Shown here: one piece after another, positions 9,016 to 18,952 of the stretch | Position numbering within the stretch: the stretch's first letter is position 1 | Layout: each line of letters starts with the position of its first letter | Source of the DNA: Microbacterium sp. MYb66 | GTDB lineage: Bacteria > Actinomycetota > Actinomycetes > Actinomycetales > Microbacteriaceae | Direction of reading: 5' to 3' | Length of the DNA stretch: 64,000 bases | Assembly: GCF_002979435.1 (NCBI RefSeq) | Contig: NZ_PCOV01000012.1 | Location: forward strand, 1-64,000 | Program-made: the position numbers and the translations under genes | Notes under the pieces: generated by a model | What the model was told of the DNA's origin: nothing | What the model saw: only the letters and a program-made list of their open reading frames with translations | Databases searched by the model: none

Positions 9016-9918
9016 ATGCTGCTCGAGCGCGCTCTCGACGCCTACCTGCGTCATGTCACGGTCGAGCGCGGCCTGAGTGCCCACACGATCGCGGCATACC
9101 GACGCGACCTCGAGGGATACCGGGAGTGGCTCATCGCAGCGGGCATCGCCGACACCGCGGAGGTGACCCCGGCGGTGATCGACCGCTTCATCGCCGAGCG
9201 TGCGTCCGCGGAGCCGGCTCCGGCCTCGACGAGTCTCGCCCGCCTGCAGTCCTCCGTCCGGGGGTGGCATCGGTTCCTCGCACGCGAAGGGATCGAAGCC
9301 GACGATCCGAGCGCCCGGCTCCGTCCGCCGAAAGCACCGCAGCGGCTTCCCAAGGCGCTGACCATCGATCAGGTCGAGCGACTGCTCGGCGCACCGTCGT
9401 CGGAGGAGCCCCTCGGCATCCGCGACCGCGCGCTGCTGGAGCTGCTCTACGCGACCGGCGCGCGCGTATCCGAGGCGATCGGGCTCGATGTGGACGACCT
9501 GGCTCACGGCGACGTCCTCCGGCTGCGTGGCAAGGGGTCGAAGGAGCGCATCGTGCCGGTCGGGTCCTACGCGCGTGCCGCCGTCGACGCCTACCTGACC
9601 CGCGTCCGTCCCGGACTCGCAGCGAAGGGGCGGGCGTCCGCGCGGCTGTTCCTCGGCGCACGCGGGGCTCCCCTCTCGCGGCAGAGCGCGTGGCTCGTCA
9701 TCCGTGAAGCCGCCGAGCGCGCGCAGATCACGGTGGCGGTCTCGCCGCACACCCTGCGGCACTCGTTCGCGACGCACCTGCTGCAGGGCGGCGCCGACGT
9801 CCGCGTCGTGCAGGAGCTCCTGGGGCACTCCTCGGTCGCGACCACCCAGATCTACACGCACGTCTCGGTCGACGCGCTCCGCGACATCTATGCGACGTCG
9901 CATCCGCGTGCCCGCTGA
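9016..9918 (+). CDS. xerD: Tyrosine recombinase XerD
   Basis: 300 aa, the normal size. Residues ~1-95 are the SAM-like core-binding domain; the catalytic domain carries the six-residue set: R in ATGARVSEA (~150), K in GKGSKER, H-x-x-R in [13 protein letters not shown] in LLGHSSV and the nucleophile Y in TQIYTHVS near residue 282. It resolves chromosome dimers at dif during division together with XerC. Sits three bases after the NUDIX stop, and is the same gene order as Rv1700-Rv1701. Confidence 0.92.
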   Translation: MLLERALDAYLRHVTVERGLSAHTIAAYRRDLEGYREWLIAAGIADTAEVTPAVIDRFIAERASAEPAPASTSLARLQSSVRGWHRFLAREGIEADDPSARLRPPKAPQRLPKALTIDQVERLLGAPSSEEPLGIRDRALLELLYATGARVSEAIGLDVDDLAHGDVLRLRGKGSKERIVPVGSYARAAVDAYLTRVRPGLAAKGRASARLFLGARGAPLSRQSAWLVIREAAERAQITVAVSPHTLRHSFATHLLQGGADVRVVQELLGHSSVATTQIYTHVSVDALRDIYATSHPRAR

Positions 9919-9981
9919 CATCCCGGTCTCGGGAGAGTCTCCCTGCCGCGTGCCGAGGCGGCTGAGGAACGGCCCTGCCGG

Positions 9982-10011
9982 TACAATCGACCAAGCACGA
10001 AGGAGCAGGAG
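9982..10011 (+). promoter_or_regulatory. Promoter and RBS of the parA-scpAB operon
   Basis: TACAAT at 9982-9987 is a near-consensus -10 box in the only sizeable gap (98 bp) of this stretch. AGGAGCAGGAG at 10001-10011 is a strong ribosome binding site in front of GTG 10017. Unlike most promoters in this window this one gives a leadered mRNA. Confidence 0.6.
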
Positions 10012-10016
10012 AACCG

Positions 10017-10907
10017 GTGGCTGAGAAAGTGGCGAAGTCCAGGGCGAAGGCGCAGAAGGCCGACGAGACCCCCATGGGACCCACCGGCCGCCCCTATCAC
10101 GGGTTCCCGATCCCCGAACCGTTGAAGTCCCACGGTCCGGCGCGCATCATCGCGCTGTGCAACCAGAAGGGCGGCGTCGGCAAGACGACGACCTCCATCA
10201 ACCTGGCCGCAGCTCTCGCGGAGTACGGCCGGAAGGTGCTCGCCGTCGACTTCGACCCGCAGGGCGCTCTGTCCGCGGGGCTCGGCATCCCGACGCACGA
10301 CGTGCCGACGATCTACGACCTGCTGCTGGACACCAAGCGCGATGCCCACGACGCCATCGTGCACTCGAGCGTCGAGGGCCTCGACGTGATGCCGGCGAAC
10401 ATCGACCTCTCCGCCGCCGAGGTGCACCTGGTCAACGAGGTCGCCCGCGAGACGATCCTCGCCCGGGTCCTGCGCCAGGTGGCGGGGGAGTACGACGTCA
10501 TCCTCATCGACTGCCAGCCGTCGCTCGGCATCCTCACCGTCAACGCGCTGACCGCGGCGCACGGCGTGATCATCCCGCTCGAGTGCGAGTTCTTCGCCCT
10601 GCGCGGCGTGGCTCTGCTGATCGAGACCATCGACAAGGTCCGCGACCGGTTGAACCCGTCGATCACCATGGACGGCCTCCTCGCGACCATGTACGACCCG
10701 CGCACGCTGCACTCGCGCGAGGTCCTCGAGCGCGTCGTCGAAGCCTTCGGCGACGATGTGCTGGAGACCGTGATCGGACGCACCGTGAAGTTCCCCGATG
10801 CCTCGGTCTCAGGTGTGCCCATCACCGAGTTCGCCCCCGAGCACGCCGCCGCTCAGGCGTACCTGCGGCTGGCGCGGGAGCTGGTCGCCCGTGGCGCCGT
10901 CGCCTAG
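10017..10907 (+). CDS. ParA/Soj-family chromosome-partitioning ATPase
   Basis: 296 aa. Deviant Walker A CNQKGGVGKTTTSINLA at residues ~49-65, with the signature lysine in KGGVGKT; Walker A' VDFDPQGALS; Walker B-like VILIDCQPSLGILTVNAL; ALRGVALLIETID. Dimerises on DNA with ATP. There is no parB beside it; it is the second ParA that actinobacteria keep next to scpA/scpB (Rv1708 position), so its partner may be condensin rather than ParB (inference). The first 45 residues are a basic extension. The next gene overlaps its end by 17 bases. Confidence 0.9.
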   Translation: MAEKVAKSRAKAQKADETPMGPTGRPYHGFPIPEPLKSHGPARIIALCNQKGGVGKTTTSINLAAALAEYGRKVLAVDFDPQGALSAGLGIPTHDVPTIYDLLLDTKRDAHDAIVHSSVEGLDVMPANIDLSAAEVHLVNEVARETILARVLRQVAGEYDVILIDCQPSLGILTVNALTAAHGVIIPLECEFFALRGVALLIETIDKVRDRLNPSITMDGLLATMYDPRTLHSREVLERVVEAFGDDVLETVIGRTVKFPDASVSGVPITEFAPEHAAAQAYLRLARELVARGAVA

Positions 10908-11748
10908 CGAAGGACCTGTCGACGCGTCGCTCGCCGAGAGCGCTGGCGATGCGGCATCCGAGGAGAGCGCCGGTTTCCGGGTCTCGCTGTCGAACTTCGA
11001 CGGCCCGTTCGACCTGCTGCTGAACCTCATCTCGAAGCACGAGATGGACATCACCGAGGTGTCGCTGAGTGCGGTCACCAACGAGTTCATCGCTTACCTC
11101 GGCGAACTCGACGATGATGAAGACCTCGATCAGGCCTCTCAGTTCCTCGTCGTGGCCGCGACCCTGCTCGACATGAAGGTCGCCGGGCTCCTGCCACAGG
11201 GTGAGCTGGTGGATGCCGAAGCCGTGGCGCTGCTCGAGGCCCGCGACCTGCTGTTCGCGCGCCTGTTGCAGTACCGCGCGTTCAAGGAGGTGTCGGCCTG
11301 GTTCGCCCGCTGCCTGCAGCGCGAGGACCGCCGTCACGTCCGAGCCGTCCGGCTCGAGGAGAAGCACCGGCGCCAGACGCCCGAGCTCGTCTGGTCGCTG
11401 AGTGCTGATGACTTCGCGGCCCTCGCCCTGCTGGCGTTCGCGCCGAAGGAGATCCCGCACGTCGGCCTCGATCACCTGCACGCCCCGCTGGTCAGCATCC
11501 GCGAGCAGGCCGCGATCGTCGTGACGCTGCTGCGCGGCACCGAGTCGGTGAGCTTCCGCGAGCTCGTCGCGGGAGTGACCGAGCCGGGCATCGTCGTGGC
11601 GCGGTTCATCTCGGTGCTGGAGCTCTATCGCCACGCGGCGCTGTCGTTCGAACAACTGGAACCACTCGGCGAGCTGACGCTGCGCTGGGCCGCCGACTCC
11701 TGGTCGGATGAGACACTCGCGACCCTGGGGGCCGACTATGACCGATGA
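10891..11748 (+). CDS. scpA: Segregation and condensation protein ScpA (kleisin)
   Basis: 285 aa. FRVSLSNFDGPFDLLLNLISKHEMDITEVSLSAVT is the N-terminal kleisin motif that binds the SMC neck; acidic linker follows (GELDDDEDLDQ), then DLLFARLLQYRAFKEVSAWF, and a C-terminal winged-helix half that binds the SMC head. GTG 10891 overlaps parA by 17 bases and is the best in-frame start; frames extending upstream read through parA. Works with ScpB and Smc to compact and separate chromosomes. Confidence 0.92.
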   Translation: MAPSPSEGPVDASLAESAGDAASEESAGFRVSLSNFDGPFDLLLNLISKHEMDITEVSLSAVTNEFIAYLGELDDDEDLDQASQFLVVAATLLDMKVAGLLPQGELVDAEAVALLEARDLLFARLLQYRAFKEVSAWFARCLQREDRRHVRAVRLEEKHRRQTPELVWSLSADDFAALALLAFAPKEIPHVGLDHLHAPLVSIREQAAIVVTLLRGTESVSFRELVAGVTEPGIVVARFISVLELYRHAALSFEQLEPLGELTLRWAADSWSDETLATLGADYDR

Positions 11749-12337
11749 CGTGACCGAGGCCGTGGACGATGCGGTCACCGAGATCCCGCTCGCGGAGCGG
11801 ATCGAGGCGATCCTGTTCATCGTGGACGAGCCGATCGGTCTCGTCGCCCTCGCCGCCGCGGTGAGCTCCCCGGTCCCCGCCGTGCGGCAGACGCTGGAGG
11901 CCCTCGTCGAGGACTACGACGGCCGTGGCAAGGGGCCTCGTCGTGGCTTCGAGCTGCGGGAGGTCGGCGGCGGGTGGCGTCTGTACGTCCGCGAAGACCT
12001 CGACGCCGTGGTGGCGGAGTTCGTCGGCGGGCAGGCGCCCGCGCGGCTATCGCAGGCCGCGCTCGAGACACTGGCCGTGATCGCCTACAAGCAGCCGGTG
12101 ACCCGCAGCCAGGTGGCCTCGATCCGTGCGGTGAACGTGGACTCGGTCGTCCGCACGCTCCTCGCTCGCGGTCTGATCACCGAGCTGTTCGCCGACTCCG
12201 AGACGGGCGCGATCAACTACGGCACGACCGACGCGCTCCTGCAGCACCTGGGCATCAACTCGCTCGACGAGCTGCCTCCGATCTCCCCGCTCCTCGATGA
12301 CGGGGCAGACGGTTTCGACGAAGGGACCATCCGATGA
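11738..12337 (+). CDS. scpB: Segregation and condensation protein ScpB
   Basis: 199 aa of two winged-helix domains. Recognisable segments are LAERIEAILFIVDEPI, the RLYVREDLDAVVAEFV strand, LSQAALETLAVIAYKQPVTRSQV and the VRTLLARGLI helix. ATG 11738 lies 11 bases inside scpA and follows CTGGGGGCC. It forms the clamp around ScpA in the condensin complex. The end overlaps rluB by ATGA. Confidence 0.93.
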   Translation: MTDDVTEAVDDAVTEIPLAERIEAILFIVDEPIGLVALAAAVSSPVPAVRQTLEALVEDYDGRGKGPRRGFELREVGGGWRLYVREDLDAVVAEFVGGQAPARLSQAALETLAVIAYKQPVTRSQVASIRAVNVDSVVRTLLARGLITELFADSETGAINYGTTDALLQHLGINSLDELPPISPLLDDGADGFDEGTIR

Positions 12338-13140
12338 CCGGCTTCGACGCCTCGACAGACTCCGAGGGCGCGCCCGAGGGAGTGCGCCTGCAGAAGGTGC
12401 TCGCCGGCGCCGGGGTGGCATCGCGCCGTGTCGTGGAGCAGTACATCACGGAGGGGCGCATCCGCGTCAACGGCGTCGTGGTCTCCGAGCTCGGTCGGCG
12501 GATCGATCCGGAGCACGACCTCGTCGACGTCGACGGCACCGCCGTGCAACTCGACGTCTCGAAGCGCTACGTCATGCTCAACAAGCCCACCGGCGTGGTC
12601 AGCAGCATGAAGGACGAGAACGGCCGACCCGATCTGCGTCGTTTCACCGAGGAGTTCGAGGAGCGCCTCTACAACGTCGGCCGTCTGGATGCCGAGACGA
12701 GCGGACTGCTCATCCTCACCAACGACGGCGCGCTCGCCCACGTGCTGGCGCACCCGTCGTTCGGGGTGACCAAGGTGTACATCGCCAAGGTCGAGGGCAC
12801 GGTGCTGCCCCAGACGATCTCGAAGCTCACGAAGGGCATCGAGCTCGACGACGGCCCGATCGCGGCCGACAAGGCGCGGCTGCTGGACACCTCGCGCGGG
12901 TCGAGCCTCGTCGAGCTGACCCTGCACTCGGGGCGCAACCGCATCGTGCGCCGGATGCTCGCTGCGGTCGGTCACCCGGTCACCGAACTGGTCCGTCGGC
13001 AGTTCGGCCCGCTCCACCTGGGAACCCTCCCGGCGGGGAAGACACGGGAACTGAGTAAAATCGAACTCGGCGCGCTTTTGACCCTGTCGCGCCGTGATTC
13101 CGGTGTCGCCGAGGCGCCAGGCGAGCAGGAGAACGAATGA
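12334..13140 (+). CDS. rluB: 23S rRNA pseudouridine synthase RluB-type
   Basis: 268 aa, RsuA/RluB family. N-terminal S4 domain (VRLQKVLAGAGVASRRVVEQYI, RIRVNGVVV), then the catalytic core with NVGRLDAETSGLLILTNDG, where the aspartate of GRLD is the nucleophile (~residue 116), and GRNRIVRRMLAAVGHPV. It would modify a uridine in the peptidyl-transferase region of 23S rRNA. Four-base overlaps on both sides tie it to scpB and tyrA. Confidence 0.93.
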   Translation: MTGFDASTDSEGAPEGVRLQKVLAGAGVASRRVVEQYITEGRIRVNGVVVSELGRRIDPEHDLVDVDGTAVQLDVSKRYVMLNKPTGVVSSMKDENGRPDLRRFTEEFEERLYNVGRLDAETSGLLILTNDGALAHVLAHPSFGVTKVYIAKVEGTVLPQTISKLTKGIELDDGPIAADKARLLDTSRGSSLVELTLHSGRNRIVRRMLAAVGHPVTELVRRQFGPLHLGTLPAGKTRELSKIELGALLTLSRRDSGVAEAPGEQENE

Positions 13141-14273
13141 CCGATACGACGAGTGCGCCCACGGGGCGGAGAGCGGGCCTCGTCGCGCCGCGCCTCTCCG
13201 GCACCGTCCGCATCGTCGGCGCCGGGCTCCTCGGTGCGAGCATCGGCCACGCCCTTCGCGCGAAGGGTGTCGACGTCGTCCTGACCGACGCCTCGCCCGC
13301 GCAGCTGCGTCTCGCCGTCGACTACGGCGCCGGACGCCTCGCTGCGACCGATGACTCGCCCTCGCTGATCGTCGTCGCCGTCCCGCCCGACGTCACGGCC
13401 GACGTCATCCAGACCGAGCTCGAGACCTTCCCGGCAGCGGTCGTCACCGATGTCGCGAGTGTGAAGCTCGAGCCGTACCGCACGCTCCGGGCGCGCGGCG
13501 TCGACCTGACCCGCTACATCGGCTCGCACCCGCTCGCCGGTCGGGAGCGCGGTGGCGCGATCTCGGCCCGCGCCGACCTCTTCATCGGCCGACCGTGGGT
13601 CGTGTGCCGGGACGAGGAGACCAAGGCTTCCGACCTCGCCCTCGTCGAAGCTCTCGCGCTCGACGTGGGCGCGATGCCGCTCGAGATGACGCCGGAGGAG
13701 CACGACCGCTCGGTCGCGCTCACCTCGCACGTGCCCCAGGTGGTCGCGAGTCTGCTGGCCGGACGGCTGGCGGATGCCGAGGAGGGCTCTCTCCGCCTCG
13801 CGGGGCAGGGCATCCGCGACACGACCCGCATCGCGGCATCCGCTCCGGAACTCTGGGTCCAGATCCTCGGGGCGAACGCCGGCCCCGTGGTCGAGATCCT
13901 CGACGCCCTCGCCTCCGACCTCGGCGAGATCTCCGACGCGCTGCGTGAGCCCGGCGCCCCCGGGGCTCGCCGCATCGTCGCGGAGACGATCCGTCAGGGC
14001 AACGACGGCGTCGAACGGCTTCCCGGAAAGCACGGGCAGAACCAGCGCTTCGAATCGCTCGTGGTCATGATCGACGACACCGCCGGGCAGCTCGGACGCC
14101 TGTTCGGCGAGCTCGGCGAACTCGGCGTCAACGTCGAAGACCTCCGCCTTGAGCACTCACCCGGCGCCCAGTTCGGCCTGGCCGAGATCAGCGTCGACCC
14201 GGCCGCGCTGCACGGCGCGATCACGGGACTCCAGGAACGCGGCTGGCGGATTGCGGGGAACACCAATGACTGA
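13137..14273 (+). CDS. tyrA: Prephenate dehydrogenase
   Basis: 378 aa. Makes 4-hydroxyphenylpyruvate for tyrosine. Rossmann motif [17 protein letters not shown] at residues ~27-43, [11 protein letters not shown] substrate loop, [16 protein letters not shown], and a C-terminal ACT-like domain (~300-378: [32 protein letters not shown]) for tyrosine feedback. It is placed between rluB and cmk, a spot that is empty in the mycobacterial order, and is locked into the operon by ATGA at its start and an 8-base overlap with cmk. Confidence 0.93.
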   Translation: MTDTTSAPTGRRAGLVAPRLSGTVRIVGAGLLGASIGHALRAKGVDVVLTDASPAQLRLAVDYGAGRLAATDDSPSLIVVAVPPDVTADVIQTELETFPAAVVTDVASVKLEPYRTLRARGVDLTRYIGSHPLAGRERGGAISARADLFIGRPWVVCRDEETKASDLALVEALALDVGAMPLEMTPEEHDRSVALTSHVPQVVASLLAGRLADAEEGSLRLAGQGIRDTTRIAASAPELWVQILGANAGPVVEILDALASDLGEISDALREPGAPGARRIVAETIRQGNDGVERLPGKHGQNQRFESLVVMIDDTAGQLGRLFGELGELGVNVEDLRLEHSPGAQFGLAEISVDPAALHGAITGLQERGWRIAGNTND

Positions 14274-14988
14274 CACATCCACCCCCTCGGCCACTCCGGC
14301 ACCCGCGATCGACGCGAGGAAGTTCATCGCGATCGACGGACCGGCGGGCTCCGGCAAGTCCAGCGTGTCGAAGGCCGTCGCCCGCACGCTCGGCTTCGGA
14401 TACCTCGACACCGGATCCGCGTACCGCGCGCTCGCCTGGCACGTGCTCGACCGCGGTGCGGACACCGACGATTCCGATGCCGTGCGAGCCGCGGCATCAG
14501 ACTTCCCGGTTCGGCTGGGGCTCGACCCCGACGACCGCACGGTGCGCGTCGGCGACGTCGAGATCACCGAAGCGATCCGTGAGCCGCGCGTGTCCGGTGC
14601 CGTGAGCGGCGTGGCCCGGGTTCCCGAAGTGCGCGCGCAGGTGAACGAGCTGTTCCGCACGCTCGTCGCCGAGTCGTCGTACCCCGCTGTCGTCGTCGAG
14701 GGCCGTGACATCACGACCGTCGTCGCTCCGGACGCCCCCGTACGGATCCTGCTCACCGCGGCCCCCGAAGTCCGGGCCGCTCGACGTGCCGGCGAACTCG
14801 CCGGTGAGAACGCGGCAGCTGTCGCCGCGGCGCTGCACAAGCGCGACGCCTCAGACAGCGCCGTCGTCGACTTCCTCAACGCCGCAGAAGGCGTCGAGGT
14901 CGTCGACTCGACGGAACTCGATTTCCCCCAGACCATCGATGCCGTACTCACGGTGATCGAACAACTCCGAGGAGCACACCGTGGCTGA
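14266..14988 (+). CDS. cmk: (d)CMP kinase
   Basis: 240 aa. Phosphorylates CMP/dCMP. P-loop [16 protein letters not shown] (~residues 25-40) followed by [13 protein letters not shown], the [21 protein letters not shown] segment and the RRAGEL lid. ATG 14266 lies just before the tyrA stop; the first 20 residues are a Ser/Thr/Pro-rich, non-conserved lead. The stop lies inside the start of der. Confidence 0.95.
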   Translation: MTDTSTPSATPAPAIDARKFIAIDGPAGSGKSSVSKAVARTLGFGYLDTGSAYRALAWHVLDRGADTDDSDAVRAAASDFPVRLGLDPDDRTVRVGDVEITEAIREPRVSGAVSGVARVPEVRAQVNELFRTLVAESSYPAVVVEGRDITTVVAPDAPVRILLTAAPEVRAARRAGELAGENAAAVAAALHKRDASDSAVVDFLNAAEGVEVVDSTELDFPQTIDAVLTVIEQLRGAHRG

Positions 14989-16501
14989 CGAAGAATACGA
15001 AGGCGGCCCCGACCAGCTCGCCGAGAAGATGGACCAGATCGACGAGCATCTCGCCGAGCAGCGGGCCGAGGCCCTGCGCGCCGGGCTCGCCGACTACGAC
15101 CTGGACGATGAGGATGCGGCGCTGCTCGCCGGCATCACGCTCGGCGAAGACGGCATCCTGTTCAGCCCGGCGCTTCCCGTCGTGGCGATCGTCGGCCGAC
15201 CGAACGTGGGCAAGTCCGCGCTCGTGAACCGCATCCTCGGACGCCGCGAAGCCGTCGTGGAAGACACCCCCGGGGTGACCCGTGACCGCGTGACGTACAA
15301 GGCCGAGTGGGCCGACCGTCGCTTCTCGCTCGTCGACACCGGCGGCTGGGAGCCCGACGCCCGCGGCATCGACCGTTCGGTCGCGATGCAGGCCGAGGTT
15401 GCCATCGACCTCGCCGACATGGTGCTGTTCGTCGTCGATGCGATGGTCGGTGCGACCTCGACCGACGAGCACGTCGTGAAGCTGCTGCGCAAGAGTGGCA
15501 AGCCGGTGTTCCTCGTCGCCAACAAGATCGATGACGCCCGCCAGGAGCCGGAGACCGCCGCGCTGTGGAGCCTCGGACTCGGTGAACCGCACCCGGTCTC
15601 CGCCATCCACGGCCGTGGGGTCGCCGACCTGCTGGACGCGGTGCTGAAGAAGCTTCCCGAGGTCTCGGCCGTCGCGAAGCAGGAGATCGGCGGACCGCGC
15701 CGCGTCGCCATCCTCGGTCGCCCGAACGTGGGCAAGTCGTCGCTGCTGAACAAGGCGGCCGGCGAGGAGCGCGTGGTCGTGAACGATCTCGCGGGCACGA
15801 CCCGCGATCCGGTGGACGAGGTCGTCGAGCTCGGTGGCAAGATGTGGCGTCTGGTCGACACCGCCGGCATCCGTCGTCGCGTGCACATGGCGCAGGGGGC
15901 CGACTTCTACGCCTCGCTGCGCACGTCTGCCGCGCTGGAGAAGGCCGAAGTGGCCGTCGTCGTCCTCGACGTCTCGGAGACCATCAGCGAGCAGGACGTC
16001 CGGATCATCGACCTGGTGCTGGAGTCGGGTCGCGCGCTCGTGCTCGCGTTCAACAAGTGGGACCGTCTGAACGACGACGACCTCGAGAACGCCGACCGCC
16101 GCCGCTACCTCGAGCGCGAGATCGAGCAGGACCTGGCGCACGTGGCCTGGGCCCCGCGCGTGAACATCTCGGCGAAGACCGGACGCCACCTCGACAAGCT
16201 CGTGCCCGCGCTGGAGACGGCGCTGGAGAACTGGGACCGTCGCATCCCGACGGGCAAGTTCAACGCGTTCCTCGCGGAACTCGTGGCTGAGCACCCGCAC
16301 CCGCTGCGCGGTGGCAAGCAGCCGCGCATCCTGTTCGGGACCCAGGCTTCGACGCGGCCGCCGACGTTCGTGCTCTTCACGACCGGTTTCCTCGACCCGG
16401 GGTACCGTCGCTTCATCCAGCGCCGCCTGCGCGAGCTCTACTCGTTCGAGGGCACGCCGATCGTGATCAACATGCGCGTGCGCGAGAAGCGCCAGCGCTG
16501 A
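14981..16501 (+). CDS. der: GTPase Der (EngA), ribosome biogenesis
   Basis: 506 aa with two tandem GTPase domains: first [14 protein letters not shown] (~residue 72), NKIDD; second [14 protein letters not shown] (~247), [12 protein letters not shown]; then the C-terminal KH-like domain ([21 protein letters not shown]). An acidic ~65-residue N-terminal extension is normal in actinobacteria. Needed for late 50S assembly. GTG 14981 is preceded by CCGAGGAGCACACC and overlaps cmk by 8 bases. This closes the conserved housekeeping run. Confidence 0.96.
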   Translation: MADEEYEGGPDQLAEKMDQIDEHLAEQRAEALRAGLADYDLDDEDAALLAGITLGEDGILFSPALPVVAIVGRPNVGKSALVNRILGRREAVVEDTPGVTRDRVTYKAEWADRRFSLVDTGGWEPDARGIDRSVAMQAEVAIDLADMVLFVVDAMVGATSTDEHVVKLLRKSGKPVFLVANKIDDARQEPETAALWSLGLGEPHPVSAIHGRGVADLLDAVLKKLPEVSAVAKQEIGGPRRVAILGRPNVGKSSLLNKAAGEERVVVNDLAGTTRDPVDEVVELGGKMWRLVDTAGIRRRVHMAQGADFYASLRTSAALEKAEVAVVVLDVSETISEQDVRIIDLVLESGRALVLAFNKWDRLNDDDLENADRRRYLEREIEQDLAHVAWAPRVNISAKTGRHLDKLVPALETALENWDRRIPTGKFNAFLAELVAEHPHPLRGGKQPRILFGTQASTRPPTFVLFTTGFLDPGYRRFIQRRLRELYSFEGTPIVINMRVREKRQR

Positions 16502-16562
16502 TCTGTTCCGGCGCGTGTCGCTCCGCCGTGCCGTGACCCGGATGCTGTGAAAGGCTGAGGGC

Positions 16563-17468
16563 GTGACTGTCGTACCTCCTGCTGCTGGTGAGCCGCGTCG
16601 CCCCGAGGGGCCGCGGAACCCGGGCGATGCCTGGGTCGTCGCGGAGTCGGGGGAGAAGTACTGGGGGCGTTTCGGCGCCGCCGGTCTTCTCGCCTATGAC
16701 CCGGCGCGCGGCATCCTGCTGCAGCATCGGGTCTCATGGAGCCACTTCGGTGGCACGTGGGGACTGCCGGGCGGGGCGCTGCACGAGGGCGAGCGCGCGA
16801 TCGTCGGCGCGATCCGTGAGGCGCAGGAAGAGGCGGGGGTGCCGGACGGGGCCGTGCGACCGCGGTTCACCAGCGTCCTCGATCTGGGTATCTGGTCGTA
16901 CACGACCGTGATCGCCGACGTGCAGGTGCCGTTCGACCCGGTGATCAGCGACCCGGAGAGCGTGGCCCTGGAGTGGGTGCCGGTCGACCAGGTCGATGCG
17001 CGGCCGCTGCATCCGGGCTTCGGCGCGTCGTGGCCGGCGCTGCGCGCGCTGCTCGCGGTGCGGCCGGCGGTCGTCGTCGACGCGGCGAACGTCGTCGGGT
17101 CGGTGCCGGACGGGTGGTGGAAGGATCGCGCGGGAGCCGCCGGACGGCTGCGTTCGCGGCTCGAGGGACTCACTGTGCCCGCCGCCGACCTGGAACTCGA
17201 GGGCTCCGTGTGGTTCCCGGACGTGTCGATGGTGGTCGAGGGGCAGGCTCGCGCGATCGACACGCATCCGAGCGGGGTGGCCGTGGTGCGTGCCGAGGCT
17301 GCGGGCGATGATGCGATCGTCGCCGAAGTGGAGCGTCTGGTGGCCGCGAAGCACACCGTTGTCGCCGTGACCAGCGACCGGGGACTGCGCGAGCGGATCG
17401 AGAACGCCGGCGCCGAACGCGTGCAGTCGGCCGGATGGTTGCGCGATCTGATCGATCACGGAGCCTGA
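16563..17468 (+). CDS. NUDIX hydrolase fused to a NYN/PIN-like nuclease domain
   Basis: 301 aa with two enzymatic domains. Residues ~38-165: NUDIX, box GALHEGERAIVGAIREAQEEAGV, complete except for Ala at one hydrophobic position, preceded by YWGRFGAAGLLAYD and GTWGLPGG. Residues ~170-301: NYN (YacP-like) fold, opening VVVDAANVVGSVPDGWWKDRAGAAGRLR, with acidic residues D, N and D in DAANVV...D and a closing VAVTSDRGLRERIENAGA. NYN proteins are metal-dependent RNases, so the fusion hints at a joint role in cleaning or decapping nucleotides/RNA; this is inference. GTG start; no clear promoter in the 60 bp after der. Confidence 0.82.
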   Translation: MTVVPPAAGEPRRPEGPRNPGDAWVVAESGEKYWGRFGAAGLLAYDPARGILLQHRVSWSHFGGTWGLPGGALHEGERAIVGAIREAQEEAGVPDGAVRPRFTSVLDLGIWSYTTVIADVQVPFDPVISDPESVALEWVPVDQVDARPLHPGFGASWPALRALLAVRPAVVVDAANVVGSVPDGWWKDRAGAAGRLRSRLEGLTVPAADLELEGSVWFPDVSMVVEGQARAIDTHPSGVAVVRAEAAGDDAIVAEVERLVAAKHTVVAVTSDRGLRERIENAGAERVQSAGWLRDLIDHGA

Positions 17469-17506
17469 CGACCCGCCGCGTTCAGACTCTCATTCGCCGA
17501 ACGGCG

Positions 17507-18946
17507 TCAGATGAACATGACCCGTCGGGGCGGGGGATCGGTGTAGACGCTGCCGAGCGGGCTGTGCCAGGTGATGCTGCCGTCTCGTTCCTGCTGCGCC
17601 GCCCACCGATGAGGGTCCGGAATGTCGGGGTGCTTCAGAGTGTGGTGTGCACGGCAGAGATGGCCGAGGTTGTCGAGGCGCGTCTTCCCGCCCTTGGCGT
17701 GATCGTGCTGGTGATCGATCTCGCAGCGGTGCACGGGCATGCGGCAGCCGGGAAAGCGACAGTGCTGGTCTCGAGCGCGGAGGAACCGTCGCATACCCTC
17801 GGTCGGAGTATATGTATCGGTCTCGACCAGCATCCCGGCGGCGTCGAGGAACAGGCGGGTCCATCCGCTGTTCCATCCTGCGAGGGCGCGGGCGGCGTCC
17901 GGGTGCAACGGGCCATGCCCGTCGAGCTCGGCCGGCCGGTCGTCGATCCCGGCGAGTGTCGTCGCGGCGACCGTGACCTGGACGCGCCCCTGGATGTGAC
18001 CGAGACCGTCACCGTGCGCAGGGCTCGGATCGCCGGCGAGGAGAAGGTCGGTGAAGAGGTCTGCCGAGACCTGCGCCCACGTGCGCGTGTCGGCGGGGAT
18101 GTGCGCGGTCTCAGGGTCTGCCGCGAATGTGTCTCCGTCGACGCCGAAGATTCTCCCGTCGGCGCATGCCTCGGTGGTCGGGTCGGCGTCGAAGGCCGAG
18201 CCGTCGAGCGTGAAGCCTTCGGGATGACGAGCGTCGATATCGTCGTTCGGCTGCCAGGGCAGGATCTCGGGGGCATCCTCCTGTCGCGCTCGCACGACCT
18301 CCCGCGTCATCCGGCTCAGCCTGTCGGAGATGGCCGTCGCGATCCACTCCGGCAGCACTGCCGTGAGCAGGGCGAGGCCGTCATCGAGCGGCTTCACGGT
18401 CACGCAGCGTTCCTCGGATGCTCGCCGATGCCGTGCCACGATGCTCTCGCCGATGAGCGCGCCGGCGACCTGGCGGGCGTGCGCGCGAGTGCGGGCGGCC
18501 GTGTCCTGCTCGGCGACGACGAGGACCGCCGTCTCGAAAAGCGCCATGACACAGGCATCGACTGTCTTGTTGCGGATGGCTTCGGCCACGAGTGCGCTCG
18601 CGCGGGCGATCTCGCGGACGTGGCCGGCGCTCAGTGAACCGGCGGCGAACGCTGCACGGACGGCGGGGAGGTGGCCATGAAGCGCCTGCGCGTCGGCGAA
18701 TGCGAAGTCCATCGAACCACGCGACACATGACCTGCGGCGGAGAACTCCGCGATCATGGAGCGGTGGATCGCGTCGCGGTGGAAAGAACTCGCCGACACC
18801 TCGGCATCGTGGAGGGCGATCTGCTCGATCAACAGCTCGGCGGCCTCGGCTTCGAGCGCGGCAATCCGCCGTCGCTTCTCGACCCACGCGTCGAGCACGC
18901 GGCGCCGTTCCTCGAGTTCGAGGTCGAAGTCGGTCCAGGAAGCCAT
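17507..18946 (-). CDS. DUF222 / HNH endonuclease (13E12-type)
   Basis: 479 aa. Residues ~1-330 are the DUF222 region (ELLIEQIALHDAEV, HVREIARASALV). Residues ~390-450 hold the HNH motif: CRFPGCRMPVHRCEIDH, HAKGGKT, DNLGHLCRAHHTLKH, with paired cysteines and histidines for a metal. The family is multicopy in actinobacteria (13E12 repeats of M. tuberculosis) and its role is unsettled; nuclease activity is inferred from the HNH core. Start ATG 18946 lies 7 nt after a TAAAAT -10 box on the minus strand and next to an SOS-box-like sequence, so it is probably induced by DNA damage. Confidence 0.9.
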   Translation of the reverse strand: MASWTDFDLELEERRRVLDAWVEKRRRIAALEAEAAELLIEQIALHDAEVSASSFHRDAIHRSMIAEFSAAGHVSRGSMDFAFADAQALHGHLPAVRAAFAAGSLSAGHVREIARASALVAEAIRNKTVDACVMALFETAVLVVAEQDTAARTRAHARQVAGALIGESIVARHRRASEERCVTVKPLDDGLALLTAVLPEWIATAISDRLSRMTREVVRARQEDAPEILPWQPNDDIDARHPEGFTLDGSAFDADPTTEACADGRIFGVDGDTFAADPETAHIPADTRTWAQVSADLFTDLLLAGDPSPAHGDGLGHIQGRVQVTVAATTLAGIDDRPAELDGHGPLHPDAARALAGWNSGWTRLFLDAAGMLVETDTYTPTEGMRRFLRARDQHCRFPGCRMPVHRCEIDHQHDHAKGGKTRLDNLGHLCRAHHTLKHPDIPDPHRWAAQQERDGSITWHSPLGSVYTDPPPRRVMFI

Positions 18947-18952
18947 ACCCTC

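Noticed and set aside
10017..10907. Plasmid-type partition locus
   Set aside because: The ParA gene sits in the conserved scpAB operon with no parB or parS-like repeats, so it is chromosomal housekeeping.
17435..18637. 400-aa plus-strand frame opposite the DUF222/HNH gene
   Set aside because: No motif, antisense to a gene with complete DUF222 and HNH signatures.
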